This document shows positions 1 to 9,177 of a stretch of DNA of 64,000 nucleotides, piece after piece (within the stretch, counting starts at the first letter, position 1; each line of letters opens with the position of its first letter). A program made the translations under genes and the position numbers. A model generated the notes under the pieces. The model ran no database searches. It had not been told where the DNA came from and worked only from the letters and a program-made list of their open reading frames with translations. This DNA comes from Absicoccus porci (GTDB lineage: Bacteria > Bacillota_I > Bacilli_A > Erysipelotrichales > Erysipelotrichaceae), in contig NZ_RJQC01000004.1 in assembly GCF_003725415.1 (NCBI RefSeq), forward strand, positions 1 through 64,000, written 5' to 3'.

Positions 1-24
1 CTATTTCTTAAATAAAACCACCTA

Positions 25-91
25 AAATCTTAAATACAAAAAAAGAGTGGAATCCACAAATTAGTGAAATCCCACCCAAAATCTTAAATAC
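25..91. repeat. Short direct repeat
   Basis: The 14-mer AAAATCTTAAATAC occurs twice, near 25-38 and 78-91, each followed by an A-rich run. It lies in the AT-rich, gene-free first 116 bases. No function is evident. It could be the edge of a larger repeat cut by the window boundary. Confidence 0.4.
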
Positions 92-118
92 TCAAAAAAA
101 TAAGTAAAAACATATTAA

Positions 119-146
119 AAAGGTCCACTCATATAAATGGACCTTT
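119..146 (-). terminator. Rho-independent terminator
   Basis: A nine-base stem (AAAGGTCCA pairing with TGGACCTTT) has an A-run on its left, which becomes a T-run on the minus strand. It closes the minus-strand unit that ends with the hypothetical gene at 150. Confidence 0.8.
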
Positions 147-149
147 ATA

Positions 150-563
150 TCATAGAGAATCGGTTCTGTCAAAGACACCCAAGGACATGAAGGGCAGATG
201 ATTGCGAATAAAATCGGTCAGATCAACATCTCCTGCATAGACCTTACCAATCATAGGACCTTTGAGTTTTTGTTGGGAATCATCATCATAAACGATATGC
301 ATTTCCCATTCACTGGCATCCGCCTGCGAAAGCTCAGCGGGTTGTTTGGCATATTGCTCCAACAGATCCAAGATCTCGATGGCCAGTTCTTCACCAATTT
401 CTTTTTCCTCTTTCCAACAAGGATAGCCTTCATGACTAATGGCATCCAATCGTACGGTTCCATCTCTTTGAATCGTCAATTTTTGTTCCACCTCATCACT
501 GGCTTGATAAATTTGATCCGGACGACGAAGATCCGAATGAATCACAACTTGTTTGATTGACAT
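150..563 (-). CDS. Hypothetical protein, 137 aa
   Basis: A small acidic soluble protein that I do not recognise. It is rich in Glu/Asp, with no signal peptide and no membrane segment. A GGGAGG ribosome site sits right at an upstream in-frame ATG (569) but seven bases before the ATG at 563, so I prefer the latter. It follows the EEP-family gene by 13 bases on the same strand and ends just before a terminator, so the two are probably co-transcribed. Confidence 0.7.
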   Translation of the reverse strand: MSIKQVVIHSDLRRPDQIYQASDEVEQKLTIQRDGTVRLDAISHEGYPCWKEEKEIGEELAIEILDLLEQYAKQPAELSQADASEWEMHIVYDDDSQQKLKGPMIGKVYAGDVDLTDFIRNHLPFMSLGVFDRTDSL

Positions 564-576
564 AGACATTCCTCCC

Positions 577-1650
577 TTATTGATTCAATGAAAAATCCAA
601 ATAAACTGGATTATGATCACTATGTTTGAATTTGGCATCCACGACCTTTGCTTCTTTGACCTGGACATTCTTCGATACGATAAAACCATCGACGGTCAAG
701 ACAAAATCATCTTTTGAATACGGTCGATCCGCATTGCGACACGAAGGCACCGGATTCGTTTTATCAAAAGGGGCCACCAATTCTAACGAACTTGGCATCA
801 AAGAGGTATCGATCGGTTTGGCCCAATCCCCCACATTTTTATCACCTTGTTTAAAAATGGCATACGAATCTTTTAATAGATCCTTGTTGAAATCACCACC
901 AGCAATCACATACGATCCTTTTTGTACTTCTTGATCCATATCCGTAAATAACATCTTTAACTGTTTTGTCGCCGTATCCCCTTTGGTGGTATACGCTGAC
1001 AGATGAACATTATAAACAATAAAACGTTTCCCATTGTCCACTTCAAATACTTGTTTGATGTAACAACGATCCAAATCCATAAATTTACTAAATCCAGTTT
1101 CAATGGGTAATGAACGTCTTGTAGCCATCGTTGACTGCACATCTGAAAAAGTTGCCATGCCCGCTTTATTTTTTCCATGCGGTGAATTCAAAGGATACAA
1201 CAAATATGGACTATCATAATTCTGAGCAAAAACTGACGTATAGTCTTTTAGCCCAACCTCCAACATTTGATATTCATTCACATGATAACTTCGTGTTCCA
1301 TCGACATCTACTTCTTGAAACATCGCAAAATCTGGTTTTAACGATTGAATCGTAGCAATCTCACCTTGTACATTGGTCTTGACTTCTTCTTTGGAACGAG
1401 CGCGACTATACTTTCCCCCATCCATAAAGAACGAATAATCATCACTATACGCACCAAAACCAATATTGGCACTCGAAATACGATATTGTGTATCGGTCTT
1501 CAGCGTTTTGGTTGTTGCGAACTGACTAATGGATAATTGTTGATGATCTGCCACACGATAATACGTTGCATAAACATAAATAAAATAACCTAGTACAACG
1601 ACGATGCACAAAAGAAGCAGTATTCCGATGATCTTAAAAAATTTTTTCAT
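577..1650 (-). CDS. Endonuclease/exonuclease/phosphatase (EEP) family protein, membrane-anchored
   Basis: A 357-aa protein starting at the ATG after a GAGGAA ribosome site; the longer reading frame upstream has no ribosome site. Residues 3-25 are a strongly hydrophobic anchor after MKKFFK, so the catalytic domain should face outside. EEP-type motifs follow in order: SSANIGFG near the start, FQEVD (metal-binding Glu), YNVHL, GGDFN, and SDHNPV at the C-terminus (catalytic Asp-His). The fold covers Mg-dependent nucleases, phosphatases and sphingomyelinase-like enzymes. The substrate cannot be told from sequence; the export signal favours an extracellular phosphodiesterase or nuclease. Confidence 0.85.
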   Translation of the reverse strand: MKKFFKIIGILLLLCIVVVLGYFIYVYATYYRVADHQQLSISQFATTKTLKTDTQYRISSANIGFGAYSDDYSFFMDGGKYSRARSKEEVKTNVQGEIATIQSLKPDFAMFQEVDVDGTRSYHVNEYQMLEVGLKDYTSVFAQNYDSPYLLYPLNSPHGKNKAGMATFSDVQSTMATRRSLPIETGFSKFMDLDRCYIKQVFEVDNGKRFIVYNVHLSAYTTKGDTATKQLKMLFTDMDQEVQKGSYVIAGGDFNKDLLKDSYAIFKQGDKNVGDWAKPIDTSLMPSSLELVAPFDKTNPVPSCRNADRPYSKDDFVLTVDGFIVSKNVQVKEAKVVDAKFKHSDHNPVYLDFSLNQ

Positions 1651-2067
1651 ACTGTTCCTCTTTCTGTCTCTTGTTTTATTATACCAAAAATTAGATGGAC
1701 TGCATGCCTTATGAATCAATCCCACAGATCTTATGTAGTTCTAAGCATATCCTCGAATCTGCACCCAGAAAAAAGCCTTTTGTGCTTGCACAGTCCGATA
1801 AGTATTCTTTCATGATGAGCTGTCTTTGACATGTATTGAACACAATGCTTTTTCTTCTCGAAGTGTATACACAAAACATTAGACTGCATTTTAGATGATC
1901 TATTATTCTTTGCACGTTCTGATCAGATGATACCACGCTCTTTTAAAAGATGATCTAAAGAACCCTTTTTTATTTTCTTACTTGTTAAAAATATACAGGC
2001 AACCGCCTGTATATTTCTTATATGGGATTGAATTAGTTTGTGAATGAAATAGGAGAAAGAGATGCCA
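1651..2067. other. Gene-free stretch
   Basis: About 417 bases between glgP and the EEP gene. The short minus-strand frames here (for example one ending in LDHLLKERGII) have no ribosome site and match nothing I recognise. Apart from the glgP terminator at 1989-2016 I see no promoter-quality element or structured RNA. A decayed gene is possible but not demonstrable. Confidence 0.5.
1989..2016 (-). terminator. Terminator of glgP
   Basis: A perfect 12-base stem centred on ATATACAGGC and GCCTGTATAT with an AACC loop. On the minus strand it is followed by a run of T, about 50 bases after the glgP stop. Confidence 0.85.
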
Positions 2068-4317
2068 CTAATCCAATTTCCAAATATCGTGATTGTATTG
2101 CTCGATCGTACGATCACTGGAGAAAAAACCAGCCATGGAAATATTCACAAGCGATTTTTTCATCCAACTTTCCGTATCTTGATAATCCTTGATCATCTGA
2201 TTCTTGGTCGCAATATAGGATTTCAGATCCAACAGGGCCATGAACCAATCTTTATGATTCAAATCTTGATACAACCGTTGCAGACATGTTGCATCGCCAA
2301 TCGTTACCATTTCATCGGAAATCAAGAAATCTAATACCGCTTTTACTTCTGCATCAATATAATCTTGTGGATGATAATCCGCATGCGCATAATGCGCAAT
2401 GACCGTTTCACTGGATTGACCAAAAATATAGATATTATCTTTGCCAACTAAATTCGCAATTTCTACATTGGCTCCATCCATCGTACCAAGCGTAACAGCA
2501 CCATTTAACATCAATTTCATGTTGCCAGTACCACTTGCTTCTTTGGATGCCAAAGAAATTTGTTCAGAAATATCCGCAGCCGGGATCAATTTTTCGGCTT
2601 TTGTGACATTATAATTTTCTACCATGACCACTTGGATATATTGCTTCAATAGGTCATCCTGTTCAATAATAGTTTCTACACATAAGATCGCATGAATGAT
2701 ATCTTTGGCTAAAATATAGGCAGGTGCTGCCTTAGCTCCAAAAATGAATGTGACCTTGTGGTTTGGACGATAACCTTTACGAATCTGCTCGATCAACCAA
2801 ATAATATACAAAAGATTCATTTGTTGGCGTTTGTATTCATGCAACCGCTTGATCTGAATATCAAAGATACTATTCGGATCCATATGAATGTCTTGTGTCT
2901 TTTCGATATAGGCACACAATCTTTGTTTATTGGCATCTTTGATGGCTTTCAATTCGGTTAGATCTTCGGTTTGATCAAAAGCTACCAGCTTGGTTAATTC
3001 ATCGGCATTCTTTTTAAAGCCAGGACCAATACGTTTTTCGATCCATGCGGATAAGTCAGGGTTGGTATATAGAAGCCAACGACGGAACGTGATGCCATTG
3101 GTCTTATTGTTAAATTTATCAGGATATAATTCATAAAAATTTTTCAACTCACTTGTCTTTAAGATTTCTGTATGTAAAGCCGCAACACCATTAATACTGT
3201 ATCCATAATGAATATCCATGCTTGCCATATGGACATTTTGTTGATCGTCGATGATCTCGGTACCTGCTTTTGGCGGTGCAAGCATATGCAAGACTTCAAT
3301 GATTGGCATCAATTGCGGCACAATATCTGCCAACGTATCATACGGCCATGTTTCCAAGGCTTCCGCCAAAATCGTATGATTGGTATACGCACACGTATGA
3401 GACACAATTTTGATGGCTTCTTTTAGACGCACACCTTCAAACATCAAACGCCGAATCAATTCCGGAATGATCATGGAAGGATGGGTATCATTGATCTGGA
3501 TACATACATATTGATCCAAATGATGAAGATCATGCCCTAACTTCTTTTGTTCCCATAATATATATTGAGCAGCATTGGATACCATAAAATATTCTTGATA
3601 GACACGTAGTCTACGTCCAGCCTCGGTACTATCATCCGGATATAAGAATAGCGTCAAATTGCGATCAACTAGGCTCTCATCAAAGTCAATGCCTTCTTTG
3701 ACCAAGCTTTCATCCACACCATCGAGATCAAATAAATGCAAGGTATTCACACCACTTTCATACCCCACGACATCCAGATCATAGAGATGGGAAGTCACAC
3801 GGCTATGCCCAAACTCAACCGAAAAAGAAATACCGGTATCTTCTAGCCAAGACGGTTTTTTCAACCATGGATCTTTGGTTTCATATTGCTTGAGATTTTT
3901 AAATAATTGGTGAAATAAACCAAAATGATAGTTCAAGCCAATGCCATCTCCATTCAGGCCCAAAGTCGCTAAACTATCCATGAAGCATGCCGCCAAACGA
4001 CCCAGACCACCATTGCCTAACGATGGTTCGTATTCCAATTCTTCGATATCACTTAATTGTTTCCCTATGCTGGATAGACACGTTTTAACATCCTCATAGA
4101 TGCCTAAATTGATCAAGTTATTCGACAACAATTTGCCAATCAAGAATTCCGCTGAAATATAATAGAGCTTACGTTGCGATTGCGGATGGGAACAATGACA
4201 AATTCGCTCTTTGGTTAATTGTAATAAGGCCCCATAAATTTCTTCATTGGAACATTGATCCAATGTCTTTTCAAATTGGGCAGCCACAATATGTTCTAAT
4301 TGTTCGGATACTTGCAT
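2068..4317 (-). CDS. glgP: Glycogen/maltodextrin phosphorylase
   Basis: A 749-aa glycosyltransferase family 35 enzyme that releases glucose-1-phosphate from alpha-1,4-glucans using pyridoxal phosphate. The family signature EASGTGNMKLMLNG places the PLP lysine near residue 601. SLGNGGLGRLAACFMDSLA near the N-terminus and IQINDTHPSM in the middle are also typical. It is shorter than the E. coli enzymes (about 800 aa), mainly at the N-terminus, but the catalytic parts are present. GGAGG lies just before the ATG. A LacI regulator is divergent and the mal operon is next door. A cre/LacI-type operator lies between the promoter and the ribosome site. Confidence 0.95.
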   Translation of the reverse strand: MQVSEQLEHIVAAQFEKTLDQCSNEEIYGALLQLTKERICHCSHPQSQRKLYYISAEFLIGKLLSNNLINLGIYEDVKTCLSSIGKQLSDIEELEYEPSLGNGGLGRLAACFMDSLATLGLNGDGIGLNYHFGLFHQLFKNLKQYETKDPWLKKPSWLEDTGISFSVEFGHSRVTSHLYDLDVVGYESGVNTLHLFDLDGVDESLVKEGIDFDESLVDRNLTLFLYPDDSTEAGRRLRVYQEYFMVSNAAQYILWEQKKLGHDLHHLDQYVCIQINDTHPSMIIPELIRRLMFEGVRLKEAIKIVSHTCAYTNHTILAEALETWPYDTLADIVPQLMPIIEVLHMLAPPKAGTEIIDDQQNVHMASMDIHYGYSINGVAALHTEILKTSELKNFYELYPDKFNNKTNGITFRRWLLYTNPDLSAWIEKRIGPGFKKNADELTKLVAFDQTEDLTELKAIKDANKQRLCAYIEKTQDIHMDPNSIFDIQIKRLHEYKRQQMNLLYIIWLIEQIRKGYRPNHKVTFIFGAKAAPAYILAKDIIHAILCVETIIEQDDLLKQYIQVVMVENYNVTKAEKLIPAADISEQISLASKEASGTGNMKLMLNGAVTLGTMDGANVEIANLVGKDNIYIFGQSSETVIAHYAHADYHPQDYIDAEVKAVLDFLISDEMVTIGDATCLQRLYQDLNHKDWFMALLDLKSYIATKNQMIKDYQDTESWMKKSLVNISMAGFFSSDRTIEQYNHDIWKLD

Positions 4318-4327
4318 ACGTTCCTCC

Positions 4328-4341
4328 TGTAAACGTTTCCA
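4328..4341 (-). promoter_or_regulatory. cre/LacI-type operator in front of glgP
   Basis: TGTAAACGTTTCCA, the same 14-mer found in the malE promoter at 12324-12337. It matches the cre core and lies downstream of a TATAAT box, so a bound CcpA or LacI-type repressor could act as a roadblock. Confidence 0.6.
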
Positions 4342-4400
4342 TTTGCAACTTTATTATACCTTTATTTCCGCCCTTTCTACTCAAAAATAAAGAAACTTGT

Positions 4401-4416
4401 ATGCAAAAGTTTGCAT
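4401..4416 (+). promoter_or_regulatory. Palindromic operator of the LacI-family gene
   Basis: ATGCAAA-AG-TTTGCAT is an almost perfect palindrome in the glgP/lacI divergent region, with a further TTGCAT half at 4421-4426. Its right arm contains the likely -35 hexamer, so binding would block the regulator's own promoter. Autoregulation is inferred from position. Confidence 0.55.
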
Positions 4417-4445
4417 TTCCTTGCATAAGACAGTATCGTATAGAT
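4411..4445 (+). promoter_or_regulatory. Promoter giving a leaderless lacI mRNA
   Basis: TTGCAT (4411-4416), 17 bases, TATCGT (4434-4439), six bases, then the ATG at 4446. No Shine-Dalgarno is present, so transcription should start at or next to the A of the start codon. Confidence 0.5.
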
Positions 4446-5423
4446 ATGAGTTATACCTTAAAAGACATTGCCCAAAAAGCCGGTGTATCCGTTTCTACCG
4501 TTTCCCGGACACTGCATGATCATTACTCGATCAGTGAACAAACCAAGCAAAAAGTACGCAAAGTGATGGAAGAAATGGGCTATACCGATGCCAATCGTCT
4601 CGAAGTCCGATCCATTGGTGTCATTTTTCCAAAGACAAGCCAAGACTCTTTAGAAAACCCCTTTTATCTAGAAAGTGTGCAAGGCATTGGCAAGATCTGT
4701 CTCCAACAAAACTTTCGGATCCATCTCATCACCGGATCGAACGATGCCGAATTAGAAGCTGCCATTAACATTTCCCATGCCCAAGGTTACATCTTTCTGT
4801 ATTCAGAAAATAGTAAGCATCTTATTACAACGATGCAAAAACATAAGACTCCTTTTGTGATCATTGGCAAACCTAGTCACTCCAACAATAGCTCCTTGTA
4901 TGTCGATACCGACAATGTAGAAGCGGGAAAGGTAGCCACTCAATATCTATTAAAATATCACCACAAACGAATTGGGTTTATTGGTGCAGGCAGTGAAGCC
5001 ATCTTTTCGATTGAACGCAAAGTAGGATATATGCAAGCTTTATTGCAGGAACAAATCGAATCCCGTCCCGAATATATCTTTGATACCTTCCAAGAAGAGG
5101 CGCTTCTTGCTTTGATGAAAAATCCAGAACATCCAACCGCATGGGTATGTTGCGATGATTTGATTGCCTTAAAATTAGAGCATCTCTGTCATACATGTCA
5201 CCTTCAAATTCCGAAAGATATATCTGTGATTGCTTTCAATCACTCATTAATTGGCAATCAATCCATTCCGCCTTTAACCACGATCGATATCCATGCCCAA
5301 CAATTGGGAATGGAAGCCGCCAATCAATTGATCAAACATATTGATAATCCCTTTCTGGTGGCAACCAAGATCATTGTTCCCTTCTCGATCATTGAACGAG
5401 AAAGCGTAAAAAAGCCCAGATAA
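4446..5423 (+). CDS. LacI-family transcriptional regulator
   Basis: A 325-aa repressor. The N-terminal helix-turn-helix (YTLKDIAQKAGVSVSTVSRT) starts three residues after the chosen ATG, as usual for LacI proteins. The longer frame back to 4263 overlaps glgP and is rejected. Residues ~60-325 form the periplasmic-binding-protein-like sugar sensor, with the C-terminal PLTTIDIHAQQLGMEAANQL motif. It is divergent from glgP and convergent with the mal operon, so an alpha-glucan regulon (MalR-like role) is likely. The last codons lie inside the terminator of the opposing malK gene. Confidence 0.9.
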   Translation: MSYTLKDIAQKAGVSVSTVSRTLHDHYSISEQTKQKVRKVMEEMGYTDANRLEVRSIGVIFPKTSQDSLENPFYLESVQGIGKICLQQNFRIHLITGSNDAELEAAINISHAQGYIFLYSENSKHLITTMQKHKTPFVIIGKPSHSNNSSLYVDTDNVEAGKVATQYLLKYHHKRIGFIGAGSEAIFSIERKVGYMQALLQEQIESRPEYIFDTFQEEALLALMKNPEHPTAWVCCDDLIALKLEHLCHTCHLQIPKDISVIAFNHSLIGNQSIPPLTTIDIHAQQLGMEAANQLIKHIDNPFLVATKIIVPFSIIERESVKKPR

Positions 5424-5441
5424 GCATTGACTTATCTGAGC
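5408..5441 (-). terminator. Terminator of the mal operon, inside the lacI 3' end
   Basis: An 11-base stem (5414-5424 with 5431-5441, one mismatch) with six A on its left, reading as TTTTTT on the minus strand. It overlaps the last codons and stop of the convergent LacI gene, so the two transcripts end on shared sequence. Confidence 0.75.
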
Positions 5442-5460
5442 CCGTGGAAGGTAATCGTAA

Positions 5461-6624
5461 TTATTTATTATATTCCAAATTTAAAGTAGAGACAGGATCA
5501 AAGACATGGATCGCATGGCTTGAGAATGTGAATTGAATGTCACTGCCCATACTATAGTCATTGCCTGCCTGCAAATCAATCGTTGGCACAATGATCACAC
5601 TGTCTTTTCCCAATGCATTGACATGTAAATGGATTGCACTTCCCATCATCTCCGAAACATCCACCGTTCCATGGATCATTTTGGCTGGGTCTCCTTCTAA
5701 AGTGATATGTTCCGGACGAACACCAACGATCACATCTTGTTCGGTTACATGGTTACGTGCCAAATTCGCTGATTTCTCTTTCGATAATGGCATGATGACA
5801 TCCCCCACTTGCACACTGTATGTTTCTTTATCACAAAGTAGCTTTCCGTTGTATTGATTCATGGCTGGAACACCAATAAAACCAGCTACAAATAAATTGT
5901 ATGGATTATCATAGACTTCCTGTGGTCGACCCACTTGTTGAATGACTCCATCTTTCATGATGACAATGCGATCACCTAAAGTCATGGCTTCCGTTTGATC
6001 ATGGGTGACATAAATAAAGGTTGTCTTGATTCGTTTTCTTAATTTGATGATTTCTGCACGCATTTGATTACGTAATTTCGCATCCAAATTACTTAATGGT
6101 TCATCCATCAATAAGACCTTTGGCTCACGGACAATGGCACGACCAATCGCTACACGCTGTCTTTGTCCACCCGATAAAGCTTTGGGCTTCCGATCCAAAA
6201 ATTGAGTGATATCTAAGATCTCCGCCGTTTCATTAACTTTTTTATCGATGCTTGCTTGATCCATTTTACGCATCTTTAACGGAAACTCTAGATTTTGACG
6301 AACTGTCATATGAGGATAGAGCGCATAACTTTGGAACACCATCGCAATATCACGTTCATTTGGAGCTACATCATTCATACGTTTTCCATCGATAAATAAA
6401 TCACCACGAGTAATTTCTTCCAAACCGGCAACCATACGTAAGGTCGTAGATTTACCACATCCCGAAGGACCAACCAAAACGATGAATTCTTGATCATCAA
6501 TATCTAAGTTAAAATCTTGTACCGCAAATACCCCTTCATCGGTCACTTTTAAATTATGTTTTTTCTTACTCTTCTTTCCAGCAGGATATACTTTTTCAAT
6601 ATGTTTTAAATTCACTGTCGACAT
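5461..6624 (-). CDS. msmX: Carbohydrate ABC transporter ATP-binding protein (MsmX/MalK type)
   Basis: A 387-aa CUT1-type ATPase. Walker A is GPSGCGKST (52-60), the signature is LSGGQRQRVAIGRA, and Walker B is VLLMDEPLSNLD followed by a switch His (VTHDQ). A C-terminal TOBE/regulatory domain runs from about residue 240 to the end. A lysine-rich insert of about 15 residues precedes Walker A. The start chosen is the ATG after GGAAG; it lies 29 bases inside the upstream malQ, suggesting translational coupling. It supplies energy to the MalFG permease encoded upstream; such ATPases often serve several importers. It is the last gene of the mal operon. Confidence 0.93.
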   Translation of the reverse strand: MSTVNLKHIEKVYPAGKKSKKKHNLKVTDEGVFAVQDFNLDIDDQEFIVLVGPSGCGKSTTLRMVAGLEEITRGDLFIDGKRMNDVAPNERDIAMVFQSYALYPHMTVRQNLEFPLKMRKMDQASIDKKVNETAEILDITQFLDRKPKALSGGQRQRVAIGRAIVREPKVLLMDEPLSNLDAKLRNQMRAEIIKLRKRIKTTFIYVTHDQTEAMTLGDRIVIMKDGVIQQVGRPQEVYDNPYNLFVAGFIGVPAMNQYNGKLLCDKETYSVQVGDVIMPLSKEKSANLARNHVTEQDVIVGVRPEHITLEGDPAKMIHGTVDVSEMMGSAIHLHVNALGKDSVIIVPTIDLQAGNDYSMGSDIQFTFSSHAIHVFDPVSTLNLEYNK

Positions 6625-8116
6625 GTGACTCTTCCTTCCACTTTCTATTTCGACCATATAAGTTGGTCATTTTTTTCAACTTCTTTATAATAGATTCATT
6701 GAGTTCTTTTTCTTCAAACCGCCATACCCAATTGTTTCCCAATGTACTCGGTACATTGATTCGGCCTTGATTATCCAATCCTAAAATATCGGCCATGGGA
6801 ATGATGGCCCAATCCGCTACGCTTCCAAAACAACCACGAATCATGCCCCAATTGTAGCCTTCCTTTTCATCCAAATGGAGATAATCAATGGCTTGTTGCA
6901 CATTTTCTGGACTTGCTGAATGCATCCAACCCAGCACGGTATCATTATCGTGTGTGCCCGGATAGACAACACAATGCCTTGTATAAGAATGAGGGTAATA
7001 TCCATTTCCTGTATCGCGATCATCAAACGCAAACTGCAAGATCTTCATGCCTGGATATCCCACTTGTTGGACCAGTTCATACACATCCGGTGTCAAAAAG
7101 CCGAGGTCTTCGGCAATGATATTTAGATTACCTAACACATCATGAATGGCATCAAATAAACCAATCCCTGGTCCTTTTTCCCAATGGCCATTGCGTGCAG
7201 TCTGATCCTTTGCGGGAATCGCATAATAGCCCGCAAAACCACGGAAATGATCAATGCGCAAGACATCCACAAAACGCATTTGATGCGCAATGCGATCGAT
7301 CCACCATTGATAGCCATCTTTTTTCATTCGCTCCCAATCAAATAATGGGTTACCCCATAATTGTCCATCTTCACTAAAAGCATCGGGTGGACAGCCGGCA
7401 ACAAAATCGGGCTTGCCAGTTTCATTCAACAAGAACTGTTCCGGATGGCTCCAAACATCGACACTATCCATTGACACATAAATCGGAATATCCCCAATGA
7501 TCTGCACATGATGCAGATTGGCATAGGCTTTCATTGTGGCATATTGTTGAAAAAAGAAATATTGAATTCCTTTCCAAGTACGAATGGCCGATGTATGCTC
7601 TTTCTGGATTTGTTCTAACGCTTGTGGCTCTCGATTACGCAGCTTGGCTGGCCATGTCAAAAAAGATTGACCCGCATGTAATTCTTTGATTGTCATGAAT
7701 AAGGCATAATCATCCAACCAAGCCGCTTCGGCTTGGCAGAAAACATCAAAGGCCGGATCATCCAATCGCGCTACGGCTTTTTTTAAAACTTCAAAACGAT
7801 GATTAAATAATTTAGCATATTCTATTCGCTGTGGATCTTTTCCCCAATCCAACGAATCATATTCCTCTTGCAGCAAAAGTCCCTGATCTTTCAACGTATC
7901 CAAATCGATGAAATAAGGATTGCCTGCATAAGAAGAAAAGGATTGATAAGGAGAATCTCCATAACTTGTAGGTCCGATTGGTAAGATTTGCCAATAGGAT
8001 TGTTTGGTTTGTTCTAAAAAATCAATGAAGTCTCTGGCTGCTTGTCCTAAAGTACCAATTCCATAAGGACTAGGTAAAGAGAAGATCGGACATAAAATTC
8101 CAGCACTTCGTTTCAT
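6596..8116 (-). CDS. malQ: 4-alpha-glucanotransferase (amylomaltase)
   Basis: A 506-aa GH77 enzyme that disproportionates maltooligosaccharides, releasing glucose and longer chains for phosphorylase. Diagnostic stretches are GILCPIFSLPSPYGIGT, GDIPIYVSMDSVDVW, VDVLRIDHFRGF (catalytic Asp), IAEDLG (catalytic Glu) and YPGTHDNDT. ATG 8116 is preferred over an in-frame GTG six bases upstream because AAAGGGG is correctly spaced from it. The C-terminal tail after TNLYGR is about 17 residues longer than usual and runs into the start of the ATPase gene. A second malQ lies at 57247-58731. Confidence 0.95.
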   Translation of the reverse strand: MKRSAGILCPIFSLPSPYGIGTLGQAARDFIDFLEQTKQSYWQILPIGPTSYGDSPYQSFSSYAGNPYFIDLDTLKDQGLLLQEEYDSLDWGKDPQRIEYAKLFNHRFEVLKKAVARLDDPAFDVFCQAEAAWLDDYALFMTIKELHAGQSFLTWPAKLRNREPQALEQIQKEHTSAIRTWKGIQYFFFQQYATMKAYANLHHVQIIGDIPIYVSMDSVDVWSHPEQFLLNETGKPDFVAGCPPDAFSEDGQLWGNPLFDWERMKKDGYQWWIDRIAHQMRFVDVLRIDHFRGFAGYYAIPAKDQTARNGHWEKGPGIGLFDAIHDVLGNLNIIAEDLGFLTPDVYELVQQVGYPGMKILQFAFDDRDTGNGYYPHSYTRHCVVYPGTHDNDTVLGWMHSASPENVQQAIDYLHLDEKEGYNWGMIRGCFGSVADWAIIPMADILGLDNQGRINVPSTLGNNWVWRFEEKELNESIIKKLKKMTNLYGRNRKWKEESHVDSEFKTY

Positions 8117-8139
8117 AAGCACCCCTTTCTAACGAAAGT

Positions 8140-9144
8140 TTATTTTCGATTCGCAACTGTTTTTCCTTGAATGATCTCAAAGGGAATACATTCATGTTCA
8201 GCTGCTTTATGATAGTTCATTCGTAATAAAATATTTTCTGCCGCATTTTTCGACATTTTTTCGATATCTTGATAAATAGTTGTTAATCGGGGAATACAAT
8301 ATTGACCCAAATCAATACCATCAAAACCAATGACCGAAATATCTTTTGGCACATCCAATTGATGGTCTTTGATGCATCGCAAAGCCCCAATCGCAATGGT
8401 ATCTGCCAAGGCAAAGACGGCCGTGATATCTGGATGACGGGTCAATAAAGTGTTCATGGCTGTATAGCCACCATCAAACGAATACCGCCCCGGTTCATAG
8501 AACGTTTCATCAAAATAAATGTTTTGTTTCTGCATTTGCTTAGCAGCACCTGCCAATCGGTCATTGGCCGTATGCGAATTTGGATTTCCACCAATCACAC
8601 CAATCTGGGTGTGGCCATGATCGATCAAATATTGGATTGCAAAGGCACCTGCGCGCAAATTATCGGTTGTATATGAAGAAACATAAGGATTTTGAACATG
8701 TTTGGCATCATTGGTCAATAAGACCGAAGGAACATCGGCATCTTTAAAATATTGATCATAATGCTCCAAACTACCTCCTAAAAAGATGAATCCTTTTGGC
8801 TTTTTTTCTATATACACTCGATAGGCAGTTTCGACTTCGTCATCATTTTCATCTAAATAATAGATGGATACTTCTTGTTCGGCAGCAGCTAAACTGGCTT
8901 GCAGTTGTTCCAATAGTTCTGAAAAGAACATATTGGCATATCCTTTAATGATGATGGCAATGATATTGCTCGATTTTAATTTCATTAATTTTGCGTTCGT
9001 ATTGGGTTGATAGTTTTCTTGTTCGATCACCTTTTGAATCGCATCTTTCGCTTTATCTGAAACATCCGGATGGTGATTGATCACACGAGAAACCGTACCA
9101 ATACTGTAACCACTTAATTTCGCAATATCTTTGATTGTCGCCAT
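8140..9144 (-). CDS. malR: LacI-family regulator of the maltose operon
   Basis: A 334-aa LacI/GalR protein with an N-terminal helix-turn-helix (TIKDIAKLSGYSIGTVSRVI) and a sugar-binding domain (VFALADTIAIGALRC, ISVIGFDGIDLGQY, PRLTTIYQD). GAGGAGG precedes the ATG. It sits inside the operon between the permease malG and malQ, so it probably controls it. Candidate operators of LacI type are at 12279-12337 in front of malE and at 4328 in front of glgP. The gene name is by analogy. Confidence 0.88.
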   Translation of the reverse strand: MATIKDIAKLSGYSIGTVSRVINHHPDVSDKAKDAIQKVIEQENYQPNTNAKLMKLKSSNIIAIIIKGYANMFFSELLEQLQASLAAAEQEVSIYYLDENDDEVETAYRVYIEKKPKGFIFLGGSLEHYDQYFKDADVPSVLLTNDAKHVQNPYVSSYTTDNLRAGAFAIQYLIDHGHTQIGVIGGNPNSHTANDRLAGAAKQMQKQNIYFDETFYEPGRYSFDGGYTAMNTLLTRHPDITAVFALADTIAIGALRCIKDHQLDVPKDISVIGFDGIDLGQYCIPRLTTIYQDIEKMSKNAAENILLRMNYHKAAEHECIPFEIIQGKTVANRK

Positions 9145-9177
9145 ATACCTGCCTCCTCAAAACGACTAAATATAATT

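Noticed and set aside
1709-2117. Two overlapping short minus-strand frames between glgP and the EEP gene
   Set aside because: No ribosome sites, no recognisable motifs, and one runs into glgP; at most a decayed gene.
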